Assembly: GCA_030598425.1 (NCBI GenBank) | Contig: JAUVPY010000199.1 | Coordinates: 1-5,858 of the forward strand | DNA length: 5,858 nucleotides | Direction: 5' to 3' | Source of the DNA: Anaerolineae bacterium | Lineage (GTDB): Bacteria; Chloroflexota; Anaerolineae; 4572-78; NAK82 | Part shown: positions 1-5,543 of the stretch, one piece after another | How the letters are laid out: each line of letters starts with the position of its first letter | How positions within the stretch are numbered: the first letter of the stretch is position 1 | The notes under the pieces: generated by a model | What the model saw: the letters and a program-made list of their open reading frames with translations, nothing else | Databases searched by the model: none | What the model was told of the DNA's origin: nothing | Program-made: the position numbers and the translations under genes

Positions 1-104
1 GAACCGGATTCGCGACGACGGTTGGCTCAGGCAAGCCAGGTGCAACGCACTTTTTTCACAGTGTGCGCAACGACCTGACAAACAGATCGCGTTTCAAAAA
101 CCTT
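1..104. other. Intergenic sequence with no recognised gene
   Basis: I see no start codon with a ribosome binding site, no tRNA shape and no promoter. One plus-strand frame is open from base 2 and runs into the inverted-repeat element, but its translation resembles no family I know. A 4-bp stem GTGC-AAC-GCAC followed by six T (40-56) is the only terminator-like signal on the plus strand and is too weak to rely on. Confidence 0.4.
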
Positions 105-347
105 CTCGCTACCCTACACCCGTCATGAGAACCTCAAAAGATGTCTCGCCAGCATCCCGAGTAGGCCGAAATGCAATGGAGGCCGTACACCTGCACTGCA
201 CAGGTGCAAGTGTCGAGGGGTGCGGCAATTGCAGGGAGTCCCCCAAACCCGCACCCCTCGATACGGCTTCCGCTATGCTCCAGCCTACTCGGGATGCTAG
301 TGTAGCCACTTTTTCCTGAAAGCACATGGTTGGTGTAGGGTAACGAG
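105..347. repeat. Nested inverted-repeat element, MITE-like (about 243 bp)
   Basis: The ends are 16-bp inverted repeats (105-120 and 332-347) with one mismatch, sharing CTCGYTACCCTACACC. Inside are a perfect 16-bp arm (151-166 with 283-298), a 6-bp arm (182-187 with 263-268) and a perfect 13-bp core (213-225 with 249-261) enclosing a 23-nt loop. The left arm carries an extra side hairpin, CACCTG (188-193) with CAGGTG (201-206), that has no counterpart on the right. The segments between the arms are also loosely complementary, so the whole unit can fold into one long branched hairpin on either strand. It lacks a transposase gene and a recognisable protein. I saw no clear target-site duplication next to 105 or 347. 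A non-autonomous transposon relic, a dispersed palindromic repeat or a structured RNA are all possible. It lies directly after the thrS stop and may affect the 3' end of that mRNA. Confidence 0.75.
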
Positions 348-360
348 GTGACGGGATTTC

Positions 361-2145
361 CTATAGGTCGCGTTTCTCCGCGACTGCTGCTTGGGCTATA
401 CTGATGAACTCATCCACAGGTTTGGGGCCCAGGTTTTCATTGGTGCGCAACCGCACAGCCACGGCCTCCGCCTCGATTTCTTTGTCGCCAACCACGAGCA
501 TATACGGGATTTTCTGTTCCTGGGCCTTGCGGATCTTGTTTCCCATTCGGTCGCTGCTTTCGTCTACCTCGACACGCAGGCCGGCCTCGCCAAGACGGTC
601 AGCGACGCCCTCCGCGTAGGCCACGTGCCGGTCGGCGATGGGAATCAGCATTGCTTGCACCGGTGCCAGCCACACCGGGAACGCGCCGCCGAAGTGCTCG
701 ATGAGCACGCCGAAGAAGCGCTCCATGCTGCCCAGTAGGGCCCGGTGGATCATAAAAGGCCGGTGCTCCTGGCCGTCTTCGCCCACGTAGGTCAGGTCGA
801 AGCGCTCGGGCAGATTGAAGTCGAACTGAATGGTAGACAGTTGCCACTCGCGACCGATGGCGTCATTGATCTTTAGATCAATCTTGGGGCCGTAGAAGGC
901 ACCACCTCCCTCGTCGATCACATAAGGGATGTCTGTTCGTTTGAGGGCGGCTTCCAGGGCCGCTTCGGCGTCGCGCCACAGGGCCGGATCGCCGGCCGCC
1001 TTTTCTTCGGGTCGGGTGCTGAGGTAAGCGTTAAACTCGGTGAATCCGAAAGAGCGTAAGATGTGCAGACAGAAGTTGAGTGTGAAGTCGATTTCTTCCG
1101 GCATCTGGTCGGCGCGGCAGAAGTGGTGGGCGTCATCTTGGGTAAATCCCCGTACCCGCAGCAGCCCGTGCAACACGCCGCCTCGCTCGTAACGATAAAC
1201 GGTCCCCCACTCAGCCAAGCGGACGGGCAGGTCACGGTAGCTGCGCAGCGAGTTATTGTACATCAGGATGTGGAAGGGACAGTTCATCGGTTTCAGATAA
1301 TATTCCTGCCCATCGATATCCATCGGCGCGTACATATATTCCTCGAAGAACTCCAGATGGCCACTGGTCTCCCACAGGGTGCTTTTGCCGATGTGAGGTG
1401 AATAGACCAGGTCATAGCCGTGAGCCAGGTGCTCCTCCATGCAGAAGTTCTCGGCGATGTACCGGATGAGCCCGCCCTTGGGGTGCCAGAGAATCAGCCC
1501 GGCCCCCATTTGTTCGGGCTGGACGCTAAACAGATCGAGTTGCGCGCCCAGTTTGCGGTGATCGCGCTTCTCGGCTTCGGCCAGCCGGGCTTGGTATTCC
1601 TCCAATTGTTCCGACGTTTCCCAGGCCGTGCCATAGATGCGCTGGAGCATCGGGTTGCGCTCATCGCCTCGCCAGTAGGCGCCGGATACGTGCATCAGCT
1701 TGACAGCATCGGGATTGAGCTGGCCCGTGCGCTCGACGTGCGGCCCGCGGCACAGATCCTCAAAGGCATCGTGGCGGTAGGTGGTGATGACCGGTTTCTC
1801 CACTTTCGACATGCCATATTCATCCAGGCCCTCTTCCAGGCCTTCGATGAGTTCCAACTTGTAATCCTGGCCGGCAAACAGCTCCTGCGCCTCGTCGGCC
1901 GACAGCTCACGCCGCGCGAATTCGTAGTCGCCGCCGATGATCTCCCGCATGCGGCGCTCCAATGCCTCCAGGTCTTCGGGGGTGAGGGGCCGGGGTAGGT
2001 CAAAGTCGTAATAGAAGCCGTCTTCAATGGGCGGGCCGATGGCGATCTTCCCGTCAGGGAACATCTCCAGCACGGCCTGCGCCATCACGTGGGCGGCGGA
2101 GTGACGGATCTTGTAAAGTTCGCTTTCTTCGTATTTCACAGCCAT
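361..2145 (-). CDS. thrS: Threonyl-tRNA synthetase lacking the N-terminal TGS domain
   Basis: ThrRS attaches threonine to tRNA-Thr in the cytoplasm and clears mischarged Ser-tRNA-Thr at a separate editing site. The 594-residue protein begins directly with the editing domain: HSAAHV (H15, H19) and CRGPH (C132, H136) supply the editing HxxxH and CxxxH residues. The class II catalytic core has motif 2 (YRYERGGVLHGLLRVRGFTQ, 317-336) and motif 3 (MIHRALLGSMERFFGVL, 465-481). The zinc ligands are C289, H340 and H467, matching C334, H385 and H511 of E. coli ThrRS. The anticodon-binding domain runs from about 493 to the end. Compared with E. coli, the editing His pair lies about 58 residues closer to the N-terminus, so the TGS domain is missing. 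This form is known in some lineages, so the gene is not obviously broken. ATG at 2145 is fixed by a GGAGGA site and by the T-box terminator upstream. Expression should rise on threonine starvation. The stop is 13 bp from the inverted-repeat element at 105-347. Confidence 0.98.
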   Translation of the reverse strand: MAVKYEESELYKIRHSAAHVMAQAVLEMFPDGKIAIGPPIEDGFYYDFDLPRPLTPEDLEALERRMREIIGGDYEFARRELSADEAQELFAGQDYKLELIEGLEEGLDEYGMSKVEKPVITTYRHDAFEDLCRGPHVERTGQLNPDAVKLMHVSGAYWRGDERNPMLQRIYGTAWETSEQLEEYQARLAEAEKRDHRKLGAQLDLFSVQPEQMGAGLILWHPKGGLIRYIAENFCMEEHLAHGYDLVYSPHIGKSTLWETSGHLEFFEEYMYAPMDIDGQEYYLKPMNCPFHILMYNNSLRSYRDLPVRLAEWGTVYRYERGGVLHGLLRVRGFTQDDAHHFCRADQMPEEIDFTLNFCLHILRSFGFTEFNAYLSTRPEEKAAGDPALWRDAEAALEAALKRTDIPYVIDEGGGAFYGPKIDLKINDAIGREWQLSTIQFDFNLPERFDLTYVGEDGQEHRPFMIHRALLGSMERFFGVLIEHFGGAFPVWLAPVQAMLIPIADRHVAYAEGVADRLGEAGLRVEVDESSDRMGNKIRKAQEQKIPYMLVVGDKEIEAEAVAVRLRTNENLGPKPVDEFISIAQAAVAEKRDL

Positions 2146-2154
2146 GATTCCAGT

Positions 2155-2160
2155 TCCTCC
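2155..2160 (-). promoter_or_regulatory. Ribosome binding site of thrS
   Basis: The minus strand reads GGAGGA, 9 nt before ATG at 2145. It decides the start: an in-frame ATG at 2217 would lie inside the T-box sequence, upstream of the terminator, and has no such site. Confidence 0.88.
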
Positions 2161-2176
2161 AGTCTTGTCAGGTAAC

Positions 2177-2208
2177 AAAAAAGCCTCGCACCCACTGGGG
2201 CGAGAGGC
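2177..2208 (-). terminator. Intrinsic terminator of the T-box leader
   Basis: On the minus strand GCCT[CT]CGCCCC pairs with GGG[T]GCGAGGC across a short AGT loop, and six T residues follow (2177-2182). It competes with the antiterminator formed by the T-box sequence, and would stop transcription before thrS when tRNA-Thr is charged. Confidence 0.9.
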
Positions 2209-2216
2209 AGATTTCA

Positions 2217-2230
2217 CGCGGTTCCACCCA
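2217..2230 (-). promoter_or_regulatory. Conserved T-box sequence / antiterminator 5' strand
   Basis: The minus strand reads TGGGTGGAACCGCG, matching the T-box consensus. GGG (2227-2229) can pair with CCC (2197-2199), and GCG (2217-2219) with CGC (2200-2202). This leaves TGGAACC as the bulge that would contact the tRNA acceptor end. The 3' strand used here is also the 5' strand of the terminator, so the two structures exclude each other. Confidence 0.93.
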
Positions 2231-2312
2231 GATTGAACGCAGCGCTCCTTCGACCACGTTCATCTCTTGTGACGTGTAACGGGGTCAACCGTGACCTCAT
2301 ACTGACTTGGCA

Positions 2313-2345
2313 AGACCTCCGAGGTATTCAGAACCTCGGAGGCCT
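2313..2345. repeat. 33-bp palindromic repeat, copy 1 (central hairpin of the T-box leader)
   Basis: A near-perfect inverted repeat: 13 base pairs (one G-T wobble) closing a 7-nt loop. It occupies the position between stem I and the antiterminator where T-box leaders carry stem II or III. The copy at 2556-2588 is in the same orientation, starts 243 bp away and has the same length, so this hairpin seems to come from a dispersed repeat rather than from a conserved T-box helix. Confidence 0.75.
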
Positions 2346-2491
2346 GGAATGCCGGATCCGCGTTCCGAGGCCCGCTCGCGGGGGGTTTTCAATGGGTTTC
2401 TGCGAGGCGAGTTTCCAGCCACCGACTCGCCCTCTCTGACGCGTTCACGCCACCTACTCGTCCCGGTCAACGCTTTTGCTTGTGTTGGGAT

Positions 2492-2497
2492 AGTCTA
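2492..2497 (-). promoter_or_regulatory. -10 box of the thrS promoter
   Basis: The minus strand reads TAGACT preceded by TGC, an extended -10. Spacing to TTGACA is 17 bp. The transcript should start around 2484-2486, giving a leader of about 340 nt before the thrS ATG, which fits a T-box leader. Confidence 0.8.
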
Positions 2498-2514
2498 GCA
2501 CATATGCGGGTTCC

Positions 2515-2520
2515 TGTCAA
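2515..2520 (-). promoter_or_regulatory. -35 box of the thrS promoter
   Basis: The minus strand reads a perfect TTGACA, 68 bp beyond the recN stop and 17 bp from the -10 box. It gives thrS its own transcription start, independent of recN. Confidence 0.82.
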
Positions 2521-2555
2521 TAGGAATTTGGGAGCTTTTCTTCCCAGATCTTAGT

Positions 2556-2588
2556 AGACCTCCAGGGTATTCGAAAATCTTGAGGCCT
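2556..2588. repeat. 33-bp degenerate palindromic repeat, copy 2 (recN 3' end)
   Basis: This starts with AGACCTCC and ends with GAGGCCT, and it shares 24 of 33 positions, without gaps, with the copy at 2313-2345, including the central GGTATTC. The outer seven bases of each end can pair (one G-T wobble), but the inner stem has decayed. Its last base overlaps the recN stop codon. It could act as a 3' hairpin for the recN transcript, but no U-run follows it, so it is not a convincing intrinsic terminator. Confidence 0.6.
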
Positions 2589-4327
2589 TATCCTGATCTG
2601 ACCGTTGCCGCTTCCTCTAAGATCTCCTGTGCGCTGCGCCGGGTGCCATCGCTGGGGGTTCCCAGCATCACGGCCAACTCCTCCACGCGATCGGTCTTTT
2701 CCAGAACACGCACGCGGGTGGTGGTTCGCTGTCGACTGACACCTTTCTCCACGTGAAAGTGGCTGTCGGCATAGCCAGCAATTTGAGGCAGGTGGGTGAC
2801 GCATAAGACCTGGTGCTGCAAGCTATCCGCCTGGGTGAGGCCCCAAAGCTTGCGCCCTACGACGCTTCCCACGCGCCCGCCGATGCCCTGATCAATCTCG
2901 TCGAAAATGAGGGTGGGGGTCTCATCGGCAGCCGATAAAACTGTCTTGAGCGCCAGCATCAGCCGGCTGGTTTCACCGCCGGAAGCAACCTTGACCAGCG
3001 GCTTGAGGCCCTCGCCGACGTTGGGAGCGATGAGGAACTCGATGCGATCGATACCTCGTTCGTCGCAGGCCAGGGTTTGCTCGCCAACGTACACGCCGTC
3101 GGGGTCTTCGGTCCAGGCCAGGTCAGCGGCGAAGCGAGTTCCCTCCATACTGAGATCCCCCAGTTGCGTCTCGACCTCGGCGGCCAACTGCTCGCCGGCC
3201 TCCCGCCGCGCCTGAGACAGATCGGCCGCCATACCGCCAACGATGTGCCTCAGTCGCTCCTCCTCCTCACGCAGTTCCTCGATCCGCTCTTCGCCGTGGG
3301 TGATGCTCTCTAGTTCGGCCTGAGCCCGCTCGCCGAAGGCCAGCACCTCCTTGATGGAGTGGCCGTATTTGCGTTTGAGACCATAAATCAGGCTGAGGCG
3401 TTCTTCCACCTGGGCCAGCCGCGCCGGGCTAAACTCGACGCTCTCCTGATAATCGTGCAGGGTGCGGGCTAACTCGTCGGTCTGGATGGCCAACGATTCG
3501 GCCAGCCCTTCTTGCTCTTGCAGGCTGGGATCAATCTTAGCCAATTGGTTCAGGGCGCGTACTGCCTGGCCCAGCAGATCGGCCGCCGGCAACTGTTCTT
3601 CGCTCCCCTCGAAGAGGGCAGTATAGGCATCACCCGCCAGTTGGTTGAGCTGCTCCGCGTTTGCCAGGCGAACCCGTTCGGCGCTCAAATCCTCCTCTTC
3701 ACGCGGCTGAAGCCGCGCAGCCTCAATTTCCTGGGCCTGATAGGTGAGTTGGTCCACCCGACGCGCCAACTCCTGCTCATCGCGCAGCAAGCCGGCCAAT
3801 TCCTGGCGGACGGCCTGGAGTTTTCGCGCTTCCTGTGCCAACGCCTGACGCTGCGCGTCCAGGCCGCCGAAGCTGTCCAGGAAGCGCTGGTGGGCCCGAA
3901 CCCGCAGCAGACTCAGGTGCTCGCTCTGGCCGTGGATGTCCACCAGGGGTAGTCCAATCTCCTCCAGCAACGACAGATTGACGGTGCGGCCATTGACCCG
4001 GCAGTAGTTGCGTCCGGTGGCGCGAATTTCGCGCCCCAGGACGAGGGTGTCAGGTGTGTCGCTCTCTAATCCCTCACGTTCCAGTATGAGGTTAATCTGG
4101 GCATGCAAACCGGCGTCCAGGCGAAAGATGCCTTCCACCTGGGCCCGGTCGGCGCCGGCGCGGATGAGGGTGGTGTCGGCGCGCTCGCCCAACAGCAGGC
4201 TCACGGTATCGATGATGATGGACTTGCCGGTGCCCGTCTCGCCCGTCAACACGTTGAAGCCGGAAGTAAAACGCAGGTGCAGCTCGTCAATAATGGCGAA
4301 GTTCGTGATTGTCAGTTCGGTCAGCAC
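2588..4327 (-). CDS. recN: DNA repair protein RecN (SMC-like ATPase)
   Basis: RecN is a cytoplasmic SMC-family ATPase that acts early in double-strand break repair, bringing DNA ends or sister chromatids together for RecA-dependent recombination. The 579-residue length is normal for the family. The N-terminal head has MLTELTITNFAIIDEL and the Walker A motif GETGTGKS (29-36), with a Q-loop-like HGQSEH (132-137). Two heptad-rich, charged stretches (about 155-225 and 300-385) form the coiled-coil arms. The C-terminal head carries the ABC signature SGGE (449-452, in VASGGETSR), Walker B TLIFDEID (472-479) and the switch histidine in VTHLPQIAGYAD (H512). The start is GTG at 4327. The N-terminal homology begins exactly there, and GAGAG lies 6 nt upstream. 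No promoter is visible in the 23-bp gap after the toxin gene, so recN probably shares the toxin-antitoxin transcript. No LexA-type operator was noticed. A 33-bp palindromic repeat begins at the last base of the stop codon. Confidence 0.97.
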   Translation of the reverse strand: MLTELTITNFAIIDELHLRFTSGFNVLTGETGTGKSIIIDTVSLLLGERADTTLIRAGADRAQVEGIFRLDAGLHAQINLILEREGLESDTPDTLVLGREIRATGRNYCRVNGRTVNLSLLEEIGLPLVDIHGQSEHLSLLRVRAHQRFLDSFGGLDAQRQALAQEARKLQAVRQELAGLLRDEQELARRVDQLTYQAQEIEAARLQPREEEDLSAERVRLANAEQLNQLAGDAYTALFEGSEEQLPAADLLGQAVRALNQLAKIDPSLQEQEGLAESLAIQTDELARTLHDYQESVEFSPARLAQVEERLSLIYGLKRKYGHSIKEVLAFGERAQAELESITHGEERIEELREEEERLRHIVGGMAADLSQARREAGEQLAAEVETQLGDLSMEGTRFAADLAWTEDPDGVYVGEQTLACDERGIDRIEFLIAPNVGEGLKPLVKVASGGETSRLMLALKTVLSAADETPTLIFDEIDQGIGGRVGSVVGRKLWGLTQADSLQHQVLCVTHLPQIAGYADSHFHVEKGVSRQRTTTRVRVLEKTDRVEELAVMLGTPSDGTRRSAQEILEEAATVRSG

Positions 4328-4350
4328 AAGCTACTCTCGGATCACCATAT

Positions 4351-4647
4351 CTATCGCTGCCTTAGCCAACGCTCGAGGTCTCGCCGATGCACAATAGTCA
4401 AGACATTCACCGTGTCTTCCATTACCTCGTAGACAACTCGATAATCTCCGACGCGCAGCCGAACAAGGTTCGCCTCGGTTGCCTTCAGTCTCCTCGACTT
4501 CTTGCCGGGCGGAAAGGGATTCTCCTCCAGGGCCAATATGGCAGGAATGACACGTTTTCGCTCGACAGGGGTCAGCCTCTTGAGTTGTTTGTAGACGTCA
4601 CCTGCAACTCTTAATTGATAGGGGGGCACTGCACGGTCTCCGGTCAA
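4351..4647 (-). CDS. RelE/ParE-superfamily toxin, probable mRNA interferase
   Basis: The 98-residue basic protein is the toxin partner of the upstream Phd-like antitoxin. RelE-type members cut mRNA on the ribosome; ParE-type members inhibit gyrase. This one looks RelE-like. It has YQLRVAGDVYKQLKRLTPVE (first strand and helix), NPFPPGKKSRRLKATEANLVRLRVGDYRVVYEV (the core sheet with the typical RxRVGDYRVxYEV signature, about residues 63-75), and VLTIVHRRDLERW (C-terminal strand with the HRRD motif near residues 87-90). Basic residues R63, R65, R70 and R88-R89 could be the RNA-contacting or catalytic set, but I cannot assign them individually. The start used is TTG at 4647, giving a 4-base TTGA overlap with the antitoxin stop. 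A GTG at 4629 is an alternative that trims six residues and matches the usual family N-terminus. The gene is intact, with no frameshift or internal stop. recN follows after 23 bp. Confidence 0.9.
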   Translation of the reverse strand: MTGDRAVPPYQLRVAGDVYKQLKRLTPVERKRVIPAILALEENPFPPGKKSRRLKATEANLVRLRVGDYRVVYEVMEDTVNVLTIVHRRDLERWLRQR

Positions 4648-4910
4648 TCATCTGCAGACAACAGCTCGCGAAGCTGCTCATCGGTGAAGAATTGGCCGCT
4701 GTCGATGGCTTCCTTGGCGCGTTCTCGAATTTCTGCGAAGTGTGGGTGGTTCGCAAGAAGATAATCTTCCCAGTCTTCCTCGTCAAGCGGCAGCAACAGG
4801 CCAACTGGTTTGCCTTGGTAAGTGATGATGTATTCGGCTTTTTCCTCGCGCACTGCGCGCATTATCTCGCTGGTACGGTTCTTCAACTCTCGAACGCCAA
4901 CTTGAGGCAT
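4644..4910 (-). CDS. Phd/YefM-family antitoxin
   Basis: The 88-residue protein is the antitoxin of a type II toxin-antitoxin pair. It should neutralise the downstream RelE-like toxin by direct binding and repress the shared promoter. The N-terminal half (MPQVGVRELKNRTSEIMRAV, then EYIITYQGKPVGLLLPL) matches the Phd/YefM DNA-binding and dimerisation fold: VxVRELKN, a helix, then a strand-turn-strand with the xGKPVx turn. The acidic C-terminal half (about residues 45-88, ending in LRELLSADD) is the expected flexible toxin-binding tail. The ATG at 4910 is chosen because GGAG lies 6 nt upstream (4917-4920) and the Phd homology starts there. A GTG further upstream at 4961 falls inside the -10 region of the promoter and cannot be the start. 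The stop TGA overlaps the toxin start, implying translational coupling. Confidence 0.9.
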   Translation of the reverse strand: MPQVGVRELKNRTSEIMRAVREEKAEYIITYQGKPVGLLLPLDEEDWEDYLLANHPHFAEIRERAKEAIDSGQFFTDEQLRELLSADD

Positions 4911-4951
4911 GACACGCTCCGTTTCGATAGAGTGACCATAATTGTAGCCAC

Positions 4952-4957
4952 AGTATA
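4952..4957 (-). promoter_or_regulatory. -10 box of the antitoxin/toxin(/recN) promoter
   Basis: The minus strand reads TATACT preceded by TGT, an extended -10 (TGn) element, with 17 bp spacing to TTGACA. The transcript should start near 4944-4946, giving a leader of about 35 nt before the antitoxin ATG. The hexamer CTATCG occurs twice on the minus strand (4961-4966 and 4925-4930), once inside the spacer and once downstream of the start. Phd/YefM proteins usually repress their own promoter, so this pair could be operator half-sites, but that is speculative. Confidence 0.8.
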
Positions 4958-4974
4958 ACACGATAGAACATTTG

Positions 4975-4980
4975 TGTCAA
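4975..4980 (-). promoter_or_regulatory. -35 box of the antitoxin/toxin(/recN) promoter
   Basis: Read on the minus strand this is a perfect TTGACA. It lies 17 bp from the -10 box at 4952-4957 and only 4 bp past the stop codon of the upstream membrane-protein gene, so the promoter occupies the whole gap between the genes. Confidence 0.8.
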
Positions 4981-4984
4981 TATC

Positions 4985-5542
4985 TTAACGCAGCCGGGCG
5001 ACGATGGTTCCCACACCGAAAAAGAGGAGGATACCGGGGGGGATGAGGCCGTACAAGTTACCGTTGATCAGCATGAACAGGATGAAGGGAGCCACGCCCA
5101 GCACCAGGCAGGCGGCTACCACCGTGCTCAGGTAGCGCGATCGGCGCCGGCCTACGGCACGACGTACTGCTTCTGCAATAAGACCACCGGTGAACGGGGC
5201 GGCGAAAAAGCTGATGATCCACGAGAAGAAGCCGAGGCCGGCGATGATGAAGGTGAAAACAGCTCCCGCAATAAAAGACAGGGGTAAGGCAACGACCACA
5301 GCGATGACGTAGTCCAGATTGCCACCCGTGTAGAATTTATCTTGCTGTTCGCGCACGCAGTCGGGGCAACGGTAGCCAACCGGGGTAAGTTCGGCACATT
5401 TGGTGCAGATGGGCTTGCCGCAGCGATTGCAGCGCAGGCTGGTCTCCGTATCGGGGTGGCGATAGCAGACGATGACGGTTTCACCTTCTTCGACGGTGTG
5501 TGCGTGTTCCTCATCGGTATGGGTATGGGGCGTTTCGCTCAT
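4985..5542 (-). CDS. B-box-like zinc-finger protein with four predicted membrane helices, function unknown
   Basis: I do not recognise a specific function. The 185-residue protein has a His/acid-rich N-terminus (H6, H8, H13, H15). A cysteine cluster follows: C26-x2-H29-x8-C38-x2-C41-x4-C46-x2-C49-x9-C59-x2-C62, able to bind about two zinc ions. This resembles the B-box-like fingers found in bacterial membrane proteins. Four hydrophobic segments follow at about 78-100, 101-125, 138-157 and 165-183, with an Arg-rich loop (RRAVGRRRSR) between the second and third. That basic loop would favour the cytoplasm by the positive-inside rule, and an even number of helices would put the zinc domain on the same side. 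The start at 5542 is preferred because GGAAG sits 9 nt upstream. An in-frame ATG at 5551 would add three residues and overlap the nadK stop, but has no spaced ribosome binding site. Tight packing behind nadK suggests one transcript. No terminator is seen after the stop; the next promoter begins 4 bp later. Confidence 0.8.
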   Translation of the reverse strand: MSETPHTHTDEEHAHTVEEGETVIVCYRHPDTETSLRCNRCGKPICTKCAELTPVGYRCPDCVREQQDKFYTGGNLDYVIAVVVALPLSFIAGAVFTFIIAGLGFFSWIISFFAAPFTGGLIAEAVRRAVGRRRSRYLSTVVAACLVLGVAPFILFMLINGNLYGLIPPGILLFFGVGTIVARLR

Positions 5543-5543
5543 C

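Larger units (their letters stand above)
2177..2486 (-). promoter_or_regulatory. T-box riboswitch (tRNA-Thr sensing leader) of thrS
   Basis: A T-box leader binds its cognate tRNA and lets transcription continue into the gene only when the tRNA is uncharged. Seen on the minus strand: a possible stem I base (2462-2473 with 2360-2370); the AGTA motif of the specifier-side loop (2455-2458); the AGAGAG bulge (2432-2437); and an apical hairpin with a perfect 7-bp stem (2425-2431 with 2406-2412) whose loop holds GGTGG..GGAA. Further along come a strong central hairpin at 2313-2345, the hallmark GGGTGGAACCGCG at 2217-2229, and a terminator. TGGA in the T-box would pair with a tRNA ending UCCA. An ACC threonine triplet at 2384-2386 is a candidate specifier (another is at 2395-2397); I could not fix which one lies in the loop. 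The call rests on the T-box sequence, the stem I motifs, the competing terminator and the gene downstream being thrS. Confidence 0.93.

Noticed and set aside
40..56. Possible plus-strand terminator, GTGC-AAC-GCAC plus six T
   Set aside because: The stem is only four base pairs and there is no gene known to end there.
2..319. Plus-strand frame open from the left edge into the inverted-repeat element
   Set aside because: It could be the tail of a gene cut by the window edge, but the translation looks like no known family and most of it lies in the repeat, so it is not annotated.
109..327. Three short open frames (63-72 codons) on both strands inside the inverted-repeat element
   Set aside because: They mirror each other because the DNA is an inverted repeat. 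None has a good ribosome binding site or a recognisable protein.
391..1998. Long plus-strand open frames opposite thrS (up to 192 codons)
   Set aside because: They are antisense shadows of a well-supported minus-strand gene and show no protein family features.
2146..2217. 24-codon N-terminal extension of thrS from an in-frame ATG at 2217
   Set aside because: It would translate the T-box and terminator, has no ribosome binding site, and the ThrRS homology starts just after ATG 2145.
2233..2498. Plus-strand open frames over the thrS leader
   Set aside because: This stretch is fully explained by the promoter and the T-box RNA on the other strand.
2529..2546. Weak hairpin GGGA/TCCC between recN and the thrS promoter
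   Set aside because: Only about five base pairs, and no U-run on the minus strand, so it is not called as the recN terminator.
2907..4397. Plus-strand open frames opposite recN (up to 146 codons)
   Set aside because: They are shadows of recN codon bias, with no recognisable products.
4911..4961. 17-codon N-terminal extension of the antitoxin from a GTG at 4961
   Set aside because: The codon falls in the promoter -10 region, upstream of any plausible transcript start. The Phd homology begins at 4910.
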